Shown piece after piece: positions 1 through 9,376 of a DNA stretch of 64,000 nt. Numbering within the stretch: position 1 is the first letter of the stretch; the number at the start of each line of letters is the position of its first letter. This stretch comes from Parambassis ranga (taxonomy: Eukaryota > Chordata > Actinopteri > Ambassidae). The stretch is from positions 19,177,257 to 19,241,256 of the forward strand of contig NC_041037.1 in assembly GCF_900634625.1 (NCBI RefSeq), given 5' to 3'. The position numbers and the translations under genes are program-made. The notes below the pieces were generated by a model. The model saw only the letters and a list, made by a program, of their open reading frames with translations, made no database searches and had not been told where the DNA came from.

Positions 1-2
1 CA

Positions 3-1013
3 TATTTATCTGACAGATTTCATTTTGTTCACACTAACGATGTGTCTTCCACAGGTACAAGGGTTAACCACGGTGTTCCACAGGGTTCTGTGCTCGGACC
101 GATCCTGTTCACCCTCTACATGCTCCCTCTAGGATACATCATCCAGAAGCACGGCATAAACTTTCATTGTTATGCTGATGATACCCAGCTGTATTTATCC
201 ATGAAGCCTGAAGAAACGGAGCCGCTAGTCAGACTACAGGCGTGTCTAAAGGACATAAAGGACTGGATGTCCTCCAACTTTTTACTATTAAACTCGGACA
301 AGACTGAGGTCATTGTTTTTGGACCGAAACATCTCAGAACTAGTTTATCAGATAATACTTTCTCCCTGGATGGAATTACTCTGGCCTCCAGTACGACTGT
401 GAGGAACCTTGGAGTTATCTTTGATCAAGACATGTCGTTTGTCTCTCATATTAAGCAGGTCTCCAGGACCGCTTTCTTTCACCTGCGTAATATTACTAAG
501 ATCAGGAGCATCCTCTCTCAGAGTGATGCTGAAAAGCTCATCCATGCTTTTGTCACTTCAAGACTGGACTACTGCAACTCTTTATTGTCAGGATGTCCAC
601 ATTACTCCATCAACAGTCTGCAGCTGATCCAGAACGCAGCAGCTAGAGTTCTGACAGGAAGCAGCCAAAGGGATCATATCTCTCCTGTCCTAGCGTCTCT
701 TCACTGGCTCCCAGTGGACTCAAGAATACACTTCAAGATCCTTCTTCTAACCTACAAGGCTCTTCATGGACTTGCTCCATTGTATCTGCAGGACCTGATT
801 GTACCATATGTTCCTAATAGGACACTCAGATCTCTGAGTGCAGGTTTACTAGTAGTTCCTAGGATTCATAGAAGTAGAATGGGAGGACGAGCTTTCAGCT
901 ATCAGGCACCGCTATTATGGAACCAGTTACCAATCTGGGTCCGAGAGGCAGACACTGCCTCCACCTTTAAGACTAGACTTAAAACTTTTCTGTTTAGTAA
1001 GGCGTACAGTTAG
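3..1013 (+). CDS. L2/CR1-type LINE reverse transcriptase, C-terminal part (5' end outside window)
   Basis: This is the C-terminal part of a non-LTR retrotransposon ORF2 protein, which copies LINE RNA into DNA at the target site. The frame is open from base 3 and so began before the window. Visible are the RT segment GVPQGSVLGPILF, the catalytic FHCYADDTQLYLS box near 162-200, a thumb region, and the conserved tail LHWLPVDSRIHFKILLLTYK followed by PLLWNQLPIWVREADTAS and a stop after KAYS. This tail is typical of fish L2/Rex1-like elements of the CR1 group; I favour L2 but cannot exclude Rex1 without a search. The part in the window has no internal stop, so the insertion is fairly young. Its 3' UTR is interrupted by a retrovirus-like insertion. 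A second copy lies at 60964. Confidence 0.85.
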   Translation, partial: YLSDRFHFVHTNDVSSTGTRVNHGVPQGSVLGPILFTLYMLPLGYIIQKHGINFHCYADDTQLYLSMKPEETEPLVRLQACLKDIKDWMSSNFLLLNSDKTEVIVFGPKHLRTSLSDNTFSLDGITLASSTTVRNLGVIFDQDMSFVSHIKQVSRTAFFHLRNITKIRSILSQSDAEKLIHAFVTSRLDYCNSLLSGCPHYSINSLQLIQNAAARVLTGSSQRDHISPVLASLHWLPVDSRIHFKILLLTYKALHGLAPLYLQDLIVPYVPNRTLRSLSAGLLVVPRIHRSRMGGRAFSYQAPLLWNQLPIWVREADTASTFKTRLKTFLFSKAYS

Positions 1014-1540
1014 CCTTAGACCTAGTGTGTAGCACAGCTATGCTGCTCTAGGCCTACGTTGTCGGGGGGCACAAACATGATCCACTGAGCAATTTCCCTC
1101 TCACCCTCTAACCTCTCCTTTTCTCTCCTTAGTCTGGCTCACACTGGTCTCAAGACCTGGATGATGACCTGCAGTCCGGCCCGTGAAGTCTCTCTTGCTC
1201 TACGTTGTCGGGGGGCACAAACACGATCCTCTGAACACCCTCTGACCTCTCCTCCACTCTCCTTAGTCTGGATCATACTGGGTAATATCGTCTCATAATC
1301 TGTGTTAACTGTCTTCCTTGTAGTTCTGTGCCTCGCTCTCGCTCTCTCTCTTTGCAGGTCTCAAGACCTGCATACTGACCTGCAGTCTCTCCTGTGCTCA
1401 TCGACTTCACTAGCCCCTGCTGCCCATCTTTACTATCAAATTACTATTCCTACTTATGGACTGACGATATATATAGATATCTATTACAATATAATCACTG
1501 TTTCATCTTGCTGTCATGTTTGCTCTGTACTGTATCATGT
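1014..1540 (+). repeat. L2-type LINE 3' UTR, left half
   Basis: Non-coding tail of the LINE. It contains a ~147-bp internal duplication (a segment with CGTTGTCGGGGGGCACAAAC occurs near 1056 and 1203), CT-rich stretches and the block GATATATATAGAT. The same blocks recur at 61440-61800 and, inverted, at 63300-63400. The tail stops abruptly at the LTR and resumes at 8299. Confidence 0.8.
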
Positions 1541-2048
1541 TTGAATTGATGAAGAATCTGTCTTGTGATGAAGAATCTGCTTTGATTACCATTTGCTAAC
1601 CTTTTGTTGTCTACCCCCACTGATCAAGCTGGCTAGTGTTGATCATTTCCTAACCTCTTGTTGTCTACCCCATTGATCAAGTTAATATACATTTCTTTGC
1701 TAAGGTGCCGCAAAGCATCTAGAAACCTGGACCTATTCCCTACCCCCTAGTGGTTGAGGTGTTACTCCTCCTGTCTATTGTTGACTCTCCCAGACCCCAG
1801 ACCTTGTGACTCCACTCCTTTGTTCCTTTCATCTCTGTCCTTGTAAAGCCTCTTCCTGACCCCTACCTGTGAACACACCCACCACCCTTTATCCCACCTG
1901 TATAAATGCTGTATACTTCCACTGCTCTGGGTCGGCTTATCATCTCAGACCCACTCTCTGTGATTGTAAGTCCACCGTATACTGGTATGCTATTAAACAA
2001 CCCACTACAGCAAACTTGGAATACTTTGTTGAGTGAAATTCTTCAACA
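1541..2048 (+). repeat. 5' LTR
   Basis: 508-bp long terminal repeat, the same by eye as 7791-8298 except at the second base (TT here, TG there). It ends in CAACA. The exact first base is uncertain because the flanking LINE sequence resembles the LTR start. Confidence 0.88.
1901..1997 (+). promoter_or_regulatory. LTR promoter TATA box and polyadenylation signal
   Basis: A TATAAA box sits at 1901-1906, after a pyrimidine-rich U3. An ATTAAA polyadenylation-type hexamer follows at 1992-1997. This spacing is usual for a retroviral U3-R boundary. The same pair occurs in the 3' LTR at 8151 and 8242. Activity is inferred only. Confidence 0.55.
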
Positions 2049-2051
2049 GTT

Positions 2052-2069
2052 TGGTGCCGTGACCCGGAT
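2052..2069 (+). other. Retroviral primer-binding site, tRNA-His type
   Basis: TGGTGCCGTGACCCGGAT begins three bases after the LTR. From knowledge of tRNA-His, the complement of its CCA-tailed 3' end is TGGTGCCGTGACTCGGAT, so 17 of 18 bases match. tRNA-His priming is the defining feature of HERV-H-like class I retroviruses. Confidence 0.75.
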
Positions 2070-3634
2070 GGCAATATACTTCAGAGGAGACTCTTTTTGC
2101 AGACCAAGGACACACCAGCAACTTGCAAAATCCAAATTATCAGTAAAGGTAAGGGGTCCTTTTGAAAACCCAATTTCTGTTGCTGTGTGCTGTTGGAGGT
2201 CTGTGGAACTGCAGTCCTGAAGAAGTTGACGCCATCCAATTTTGAAGTAAGTTTGCTGTTAGTGGTTGTATGGGGGGAACATGGGATACCTGCTTTCCTG
2301 CTTTGTCTGAGAAATTGAATTGATAGTCTAGACTTATTTGATGACCCTATTGCTTGCCTGCTCTTCTAAGTACAGTTTACCTTGATTCTATATAATGTTA
2401 GATCTGGCCTTGGTTGGTCTGCTTGTGACTTGTGTTGTATAAGAGAAAGGCCTAAAAGTTGAAATAGATAAAGTTAAGGGCTAGTGTTTAGCATGCTAAA
2501 GAGTACAAGGAATAAAGAAGAGAATAAGCCCTAGTTAGTGTTTGGAACACTAAAAGAATACAGGCCGGTGGTATGAAGTGGGGATGATTCGTTCTCCCAG
2601 GGATGATCTGCTCTCCCAATACTCAATGGTTACTTTTATTCTTGTAAGAATTTGACTCGCTCTTCTTATGTTGATAAGAATAACTTGTGTCATTTGAGTA
2701 GAATGAAGGTTGTTAGGATTTGTAAGTGAATAGTGGGCAGACTGTACAAGTGTATTGAAAGAGTGCTGGGTTTGAGGGTTTGTGAAAGAAAGACGGTGGG
2801 AAGTTATTTTTCTAGAGAGTCTGTGAAAGAGTTAACCGGTGCTGTGAAGTACATGTATGACACCCGTGGCAGAGAAAACATTAAGCTAGCTGAGAATTGA
2901 ATTGAACTGACTACAGAAGACAGCCTACCTTACCTTTGACAAAGATTAGAAAAAGGGATTGTGTTAAAAAAAAAAAAAACAAAAAAACATAAGATAAATG
3001 TTTTGAAGTCCTTCGATTATGTAGAGATGAAAGCAGGCATCGCAATTGCTACTAGAACTAAAAAGAAAAAAAACAAACACAACGCTGAGTAAGAAACAAA
3101 GAAAATGTGTGAATATAATAAATAGCTTCTCTTTCGGATAAGAAAAAACACAACGCAGAGTAAAATGATAATAATTAGTAATAGTAACAATAATATTTAG
3201 ATAAAATTAAAGGGCCTTCTTTTAAAGATAACACAAAGTCTTCCGGAAGCTACTTTTATTTAATAACTGTTTTTACTTGTTTTAGTTGATAGTTTTTGTT
3301 TCAAGTTTGTTGCTATATGTGTGCTGTGTCTTGTCATTTATACTTCTCCTCTCAGACTCTTGCTGAAGAAAATGTGAGTGAAACTGCTGGTCTCTCAAAT
3401 TTGGTTGTGAAAAGCTATTGAATCAACATTTCTGGAAAATAGATATAAAAGCTTTAAGCAAGAAAAAAAAAACCCTTTGAATGAATGTATTACAAGTACT
3501 AATGGTTGTTTGAGTTACTTCACTACACAGGCGGAGCAAGGCAGAGGTAAAGTGGCAGAGGACCAAATGTGAGCCAAGAACAAGAAGGTCTCTCCTTTCT
3601 GTACCTCACTCTGTTCAGGCCAATACCTGGAAAA
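2070..3634 (+). other. ERV leader and decayed gag region, no readable gene
   Basis: AT-rich internal sequence with A-runs near 2965-2990 and 3065-3075. No frame longer than about 100 codons and no recognisable matrix or capsid motif was seen. By position it should be the 5' leader and most of gag. Confidence 0.4.
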
Positions 3635-3676
3635 TGCTTTAATTGTGGTAGGCCAAGCCACAGGGTAAGAGACTGA
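3635..3676 (+). pseudogene. gag nucleocapsid zinc-knuckle remnant
   Basis: A CCHC-type RNA-binding zinc knuckle is readable here: Cys codons at 3635 and 3644, Gly-Arg between, and His at 3659 (spacing C-x2-C-x4-H-x4). The codon at the position of the final Cys is a TGA stop (3674-3676). In retroviruses the nucleocapsid knuckle packages genomic RNA. No open frame extends upstream into capsid. The short match is specific because of the spacing and its place between the PBS and pol. Confidence 0.6.
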
Positions 3677-4850
3677 CCATTTACATTTTCCCAATCTATA
3701 GACTACATTAACTCTGTCTATGGCATCTCCATCAACTAGCCAGATGAGAAAAATCGTCCCAATGCAATCTCTAGACCTGCCAGGGCGTTGACTAGATTCA
3801 AAATTTGGACATTGGCACCTTGGAAATCGCTAGTTGAACAAAGTGTCTAACTTTAGATTTAAACTTCAAAATTAGCTTCCCTTTTAATGCCAGTACTTAG
3901 TCAGATGTCAAAAGAAACAGTGAGTGTTGGGGGTTGGAAGTATGTGGTTGCAGTTTTGTTGATTGCTTTGATATAGCAAACGTTGCCTTCAAACAACACA
4001 GCTTGTTAACAAGTATATGAGCTTTTTCAATTAATCATGGAGAACAAAATACAACAGTCATTTTATTCTATTGCCAGTGAGTACCATCTGTTGTCTTTCT
4101 ACATAGGCTGTGTCAAAGTGGCCTTCTTGAAAGAATTGAATTCAGCATCATAAATGCTCTGATGTAGTTTTATTTATTCCATATAATGGGGACACATGGC
4201 CTCATCCACATCACATTCAATGTCCTCTCCCGTAATGCGCCAATGGGTGCACATGCTTTCTGTTTGGTTACCATAGATAAAACAAACCAAACCAATGAGA
4301 AAGGGTTAACACATTTGCAAGAGGCGCCCTCTTTAAAAGCAGGTCAGAGCAATCAACAGAAAAACTGTAACATAGATCAACTGTACTCTCTAGTCTATTC
4401 TAGACTCTAGTCTACTATGGTGACTAACATTTTTCTTTCTGAGCTTTAGGTCTCAATGATCTGTGTTGTGTCTAAGGTGGAAAGCATGTGACAGACTTAC
4501 CAATACAACAAGCCTTAAGCTGTAAGATGTTATGTTCAGTTACACCCGTCCACAAGAAAGCATTTTCATGGCAGAACCTAAAGATTCTTCCTCAAAAATC
4601 CAAATTTGGCAAAACAGTTGCTGATTAGGAATTCAGATGGTTGTTAACATGTAATCTTACATGTAATCTTGATGCCAACTAACACCCTTTGCAGCAAGCA
4701 GAAGAGTCAGTTAGTCTACTGTTAAACATTATTGTCAACACCACCTTTTATATCCTTAAATATGGTTTAAACCACCTGCTCTCATTTAGGTTAGATCCTG
4801 TAGAGAGAGGATTTCCATTTTATCATAGCCACACCTAAACTATAAAACTG
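3677..4850 (+). other. ERV internal region, pol 5' part not recognisable
   Basis: Protease and reverse transcriptase would be expected here. No DTG/DSG protease motif or YxDD box was seen on the plus strand. The stretch is about half the length needed, so a deletion is likely. The short open frame at 4186-4410 is not recognised. Confidence 0.4.
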
Positions 4851-4854
4851 TCTG

Positions 4855-5150
4855 TTCCTTACTGATGGATACATTTAGAGAAAAACATGGAATGCCATAT
4901 GCAGAGTTTGCAATCTGTAATAACTTCAGTTTCAATCATTGAAAAGCACAGTCCTGCCATCCTCTTGCTCCGCCCAAGTAGAAGTACTATGAGTGCCTGC
5001 TGACAACAGAATGTAATTCTCTTGCCATCTAGTCTGGGTTTTGTTTGTGTTGGTATGCTGTGGGCAAACCGAGGACTCCCTACATCCTCGGGGACACCCA
5101 TGGACATAGTGACTGTCACAGCAGGGCAGTCCAAGTTCTGTTGATATGAG
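4855..5150 (+). pseudogene. ERV RNase H domain remnant
   Basis: The end of a retroviral RNase H domain is readable across frames. An LTDG-like segment lies near 4858, PYAEFAICNN near 4897-4925, and LWANRGLPTSSGTPM near 5057-5102; the last matches the conserved end of gammaretroviral RNase H. In a retrovirus this domain degrades RNA in the RNA-DNA hybrid. Frame changes and a stop just after show it is dead. It lies directly upstream of the integrase zinc-binding region, the normal pol order. Confidence 0.5.
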
Positions 5151-5269
5151 GTTCATTTGTCCCCCTTCTAATGTTGCTTCTTCTGATGATGGTACTCTCA
5201 CACAGGGAGTATGGATATGAAGAAGCATGGTTTAGGGTGTGGGATTATCATGGGTGTAAATATGTGAAT

Positions 5270-6382
5270 AATTTGTGGGTCCACAATGGCGGCCGCATTG
5301 TGGCACCCACCGCTCTGTACCTGTGGCTTGCACGCATGTCACACAGATTGTTACATGTAGGGGGGGTGTGCTAAAAGACTGTTTTGCTCCTGGGTTTACA
5401 TCATATGCAGGTATTGTGAACAACGTTTGATATGTCAACAACACAACCCAGGGAAAGGTGTTCTAACAACTGTGACAACACATCCTCCCCCACGTGGACC
5501 ATTTGAAGCTTTGCAAATAGACTTTATTCACATGCCAAAATGTGAGGGGTATGAGTATGTTCTTGTATGTGTGGACATGTTTTCAAACTGGCCAGAAGCC
5601 TGGCCTTGCAGAAAAGCTGACTCCACCTCTGTGACAAAAATTGAAAGACATAATTCCAAGATTCGGCATCCCAAAGAGCATCAATTCTGACAGAGGTAGC
5701 CACTTCACAGGGCAGATAGTGGCTGAACTTTGTAAAACCCTTGGAATTAAACAAGGACTACACTGCCCATACCATCCTCAGTCTGCAGGACTTGTTGAAA
5801 GGGAAAATGGTCTCCTTAAAAACGAACTAGGCTAACCTTTGTGCAGTAACTGGCCTGAAATGGACAACTCTTTTGCCTCTGGCATTAATGTCAATGAGGT
5901 CCACTCCGCTTAGGAAACACAAACTGTCACCCCACGAGATCATCACTGGGAGACCAATGGCACTTCCAACTAGTCCCCTACTATGTATGGAAAAGATGGA
6001 CCTCCATGCTATGGATGAATCCATGCTGTCTTTCTGTTCTGCTTTAACCTCTGTTGTCCAACAAATCCACAGCTGCGTTAAAGCTGTCCAGTCAACTCCT
6101 AGCGACACAACGTGCCACTGCATCGCACCAGGGCACTGGGTCTGCATCAAGGAATTCCACCGGAAGAACGCCTTGGAGCCACGTTGGTCCAAACCTCACC
6201 TTGTCTTGCTCACCACCAATACAGCAGTCAAGTGTGAAGGCCGCTCCACTTGGGTCCACGCATCACACTGCAAGAAAATCCCTCCCCCACCATGCACCCG
6301 AGGACAAGATGGTTTGTCACTGCCGGAATCCTCTACCTCATCACCTGCGCAGTCATCTAGTGTTGGGCACACCCAAATCTAG
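5270..6382 (+). pseudogene. ERV integrase, frameshifted
   Basis: Retroviral integrase joins viral DNA ends to host DNA. The N-terminal HH-CC zinc domain is represented by LARMSHRLLHVGG near 5327-5365. The catalytic core has its first Asp at 5520-5522 (LQIDFIHMP), the second at 5689-5691 (NSDRGSHFTG) and Glu at 5797-5799 (GLVERENG). The last two are 35 residues apart, as in D,D-35-E. The first Asp is in a different frame from the other two, and a stop precedes the C-terminal part. That part continues at 5873-6382 with an SH3-like W-V-HASHCKK segment typical of gamma-type elements. Non-functional. Confidence 0.8.
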
Positions 6383-7751
6383 GACGGAGCAACGCAGGCA
6401 TCGGAGTCCCAGAAGAAGACGCAAAACCCCCGCACATATCGACAAGACAAGGGAGCAACGCAGGCATCGGAGTCCCAGAAGAAGACGCTGTGATAAAAAG
6501 GAGGAGCCGTTCACAGAAAGGATTTGGATCCTTGATTCACCGTAGAAGGACAAGACCACAGCCACCTTCTAACACTTTCCTACAACTTGCAAAATTCGTT
6601 GCAACCAACAGCCCCACTCCCACAAACTGTTATGTGTGTGGTTTCATCCCACACAGCACAAAGAAGGACTTCCACTTATGGCTCTGCCAGTGACTTCCTG
6701 TGACACATGCCATCTATTACGTCGTTTTAGCTCCCCACAAGAACCTTGCGACTGTCCTAGTCCACCATAGACTAGACGATTATACTGCAACCAAAAGGAC
6801 ATGGACTGTTTTTCCTGTAGGACTTCCCCCAAACCCCTCACCCTTACAATGGTACCCTAAACATTCAAGTGGTGTTTTGAGGGCACAGGAACCATACAAT
6901 TGGGAGTATCTAAATGTGATTTGATCTAACAGGTACACAGACACACACACTGCAGCTGTAACCACTGAACATTATAATCTGTTCGCCACAATGGTCAATA
7001 TTTGTTCTATTCCACTGCCTAAAGGACTGTACTGGATTTGTGGAATGAAAGGTTATGAATACCTACCAGATTCTTGGTCTGGTCTCTGTGGTTTGGGCCA
7101 TGTGGTACCAGCAATGAGGGTACTTACTGAAATATATCCAGCACACAATGTCAAGAGGGATTTATCACTCTACACTGACTCCCAAACCCCATGGACACCC
7201 TTCTTTGGTGCCCTTGTTCCAAATTATGGTGTCATGATAGCCTTAGATCAAATACGGGACCTCTCTCATGCCGTGGAAGACCTTGCAAACACTACATCCA
7301 CAGGCATGACTGCTCTATTAAAGGAGATGGCCTCTATACGAATGATGACTTAACAGAATCGTGCTGCCTTGGATTTCCTGCTGTATTCTCAAGGAGGAAC
7401 CTGTGCAGTAATTGAAACAGAGTGCTGCACCTCTATTCCTGATTACAATGCATCCATACAAGAAATTACAGACCACCTAAAAAAAAAACATTGCAACAAC
7501 TCTGCACAAACCAGTATCTACTGGGCTTGACTGGCTCAAAAACAAATTAGGAATATTGGGTTATATCGTTTTTGAATGTATATTTTTCGGTATGTGTATT
7601 TTGATTGCTGTTGTGTTCTTGATCTGATCTCTTGTCTTAAATGCATTTGTAAATTGCTCATTACTGGAAGCCCTGTTAAAATAATGTATAGTACAAAAGT
7701 CCAGTCGGATACACCAGTAGAAGAGGACCCTGATTACCTGCTTAGGATTGA

Positions 7752-7758
<7 letters not shown>
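6292..7758 (+). pseudogene. ERV envelope gene remnant (SU fragments and TM subunit)
   Basis: An ATG at 6292 overlaps the end of integrase in another frame and opens a signal-peptide-like stretch, MHPRTRWFVTAGILYLITCA, closed by a stop at 6358-6360. The surface subunit is unreadable except for short pieces. The frame 6991-7350 is transmembrane-subunit ectodomain with heptad-like segments. It is closed by an in-frame stop at 7351-7353. The same frame then shows the CX6CC disulfide motif (Cys codons at 7402, 7423, 7426) typical of gamma-type envelopes, then another stop near 7528. A hydrophobic span and a short tail lie at 7560-7758 in a further frame. It cannot make a functional glycoprotein. 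Confidence 0.75.
6386..6490 (+). repeat. 66-bp direct duplication in the ERV env region
   Basis: The block GGAGCAACGCAGGCATCGGA plus the following 17 bases occurs at 6386-6422 and again from 6452, a period of 66 bp (22 codons). In the open frame at 6054-6545 it encodes a repeated arginine-rich stretch EQRRHRSPRRRR. Whether that frame was ever the coding one is unclear. Confidence 0.7.

Positions 7759-7787
<29 letters not shown>
7757..7787 (+). repeat. 31-bp poly-A run just inside the 3' LTR
   Basis: An uninterrupted run of 31 A precedes GTA and the 3' LTR. A mixed A/G polypurine tract is expected at this place in a retrovirus. Confidence 0.9.
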
Positions 7788-7790
<3 letters not shown>

Positions 7791-8298
7791 TGGAATTGAT
7801 GAAGAATCTGTCTTGTGATGAAGAATCTGCTTTGATTACCATTTGCTAACCTTTTGTTGTCTACCCCCACTGATCAAGCTGGCTAGTGTTGATCATTTCC
7901 TAACCTCTTGTTGTCTACCCCATTGATCAAGTTAATATACATTTCTTTGCTAAGGTGCCGCAAAGCATCTAGAAACCTGGACCTATTCCCTACCCCCTAG
8001 TGGTTGAGGTGTTACTCCTCCTGTCTATTGTTGACTCTCCCAGACCCCAGACCTTGTGACTCCACTCCTTTGTTCCTTTCATCTCTGTCCTTGTAAAGCC
8101 TCTTCCTGACCCCTACCTGTGAACACACCCACCACCCTTTATCCCACCTGTATAAATGCTGTATACTTCCACTGCTCTGGGTCGGCTTATCATCTCAGAC
8201 CCACTCTCTGTGATTGTAAGTCCACCGTATACTGGTATGCTATTAAACAACCCACTACAGCAAACTTGGAATACTTTGTTGAGTGAAATTCTTCAACA
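7791..8298 (+). repeat. 3' LTR
   Basis: Second 508-bp LTR, offset exactly 6250 bp from the first. No difference was found by eye other than at the second base. It is followed by GTATCATGTT, which also precedes the 5' LTR. Confidence 0.88.
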
Positions 8299-8339
8299 GT
8301 ATCATGTTTGCTCCTCTCTCCCTCTCTCTCTTTCTCCTT

Positions 8340-8375
<36 letters not shown>

Positions 8376-8567
8376 TCCTCTCTGACTAGCAGCAGGACTG
8401 GTTCCCCCTTAAGTTGACGGGTCCTGCTCAAGGTTTCTTCCTCTTAAAGGGAGTTTTTCCTTGCCACAGTGCTCTTAGGGGGGTTCCTGTGAAGCGCTTT
8501 GAGACAATGTCTGATTGTAATATGCGCTATATAAATAAAACTGAATTGAATTGAATTGAATTGAATT
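8299..8567 (+). repeat. L2-type LINE 3' UTR, right half, with (TTGAA)n tail
   Basis: Continuation of the LINE tail cut at 1540. It holds a CT microsatellite (about 8348-8372), the conserved block GTGAAGCGCTTTGAGACAAT and a terminal (ATTGA)n repeat at 8542-8567. Short tandem repeats at the 3' end are typical of L2/CR1 LINEs, which lack poly-A tails. Confidence 0.85.
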
Positions 8568-9189
8568 TGGCTCCATCCATCTTCCCATCAACTCTGACCT
8601 GCTTCCCTGTCCCTGCTGAAGAGAAGCAGCCCCAGAGCATGATGCTGCCACCACCATGTTTGACAGTGGGTATGGTGTGTTCAGAGTGATGTGCAGTGTT
8701 AGGTTTCTGCCACATATAGCGTTTTGCATTTAGGCCAAAAAGTTCAATTTTGGTCTCATCTGACCAGAGCACCTTCTTCCACATGATTGCTAGGTCACTC
8801 ACATGGCTTCTTATGGTTTACTTTAACAATGGCTTTCTTAATGCCACTCTTCAATTAAGTCCAGATTTGTGCAGTGCATGACTGATAGTTGTCCCATGGA
8901 CAGATTCCCCCACCTTAGCTGTAGATCTCTGCAGTTCATCCACAGTCACTATGGGCCTCTTGGCTGTGTCTCTGATCAGTGCTCTCCTTGTTTGGCCTGT
9001 TAGTTTAGGTGGATGACCATGTCTCAGTAGGTTTGCAGTTGTGCCATACTCCTTCCATTCGCCGATGATGGACTGAACAGTGGTCTGTGAGATGTTCAAA
9101 GCTTGGGAAATCTTTGTATAGCCTAACCCTGCTTTAAATATCACCACAACTTTATTCCTGACCTGTCTGGTGTGTTCCTTGCACTTCAT
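8565..9189 (-). pseudogene. Tc1-like transposase, 3'-truncated
   Basis: Tc1/mariner transposase cuts and pastes its element at TA sites. Read on the minus strand, the N-terminus begins at 9189 (MKCKEHTRQVRNKVVVIF) with the paired helix-turn-helix region (QALNISQTTVQSIIGEWK, LTGQTRRALIRD). The catalytic region follows at 8527-8802 with VLWSDETKIELFG and HGGGSIMLWGCFSSAGTGK. The reading frame changes between the two parts near 8830, and the protein is cut off where the sequence joins the LINE tail, before the last catalytic acidic residue. A dead fragment. Confidence 0.85.
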
Positions 9190-9376
9190 GATGCTGTTTG
9201 CGCCCCAATATTCTCTCAACAAACCACAGAGGCCGTCACATAACAGCTGTATTTGGACTGAGATTAAATTACACATAGGTTGACTGTATCTAGTCATTAG
9301 GTCAACATTCGATCAGTCAGAAATCATCAGGCAACTTCTGAAGGCAATTGGATGCACTCAGAGAAAAGGGGGCTGA
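9190..9376 (-). mobile_element. Tc1-like element 5' untranslated and terminal region
   Basis: Sequence upstream of the transposase start, running toward the element's end. The stretch GGCAATTGGATGCACTCAGA followed by GGGGGCTGAA resembles the outer part of fish Tc1 elements. It ends at the first base of the tandem array, with GAAGCATCCGG shared across the junction. Confidence 0.5.

Larger units (their letters stand above)
1541..8298 (+). mobile_element. Defective class I endogenous retrovirus (whole insertion)
   Basis: A 6.76-kb LTR element inserted in the LINE 3' UTR. The order is 5' LTR, tRNA-His-type primer-binding site, a gag zinc-knuckle remnant, RNase H remnant, integrase in two frames, an env remnant with CX6CC motif, a poly-A run and the 3' LTR. 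The integrase C-terminus ending in a W-HASHCK-like motif, the env start overlapping the end of pol, and the CX6CC transmembrane subunit are gammaretrovirus-like (class I) traits. No protease and no RT YxDD box was seen; only ~1.2 kb separates the zinc knuckle from RNase H, too little for both. Stops and frameshifts lie in every gene, so it cannot make its own proteins. Confidence 0.85.
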
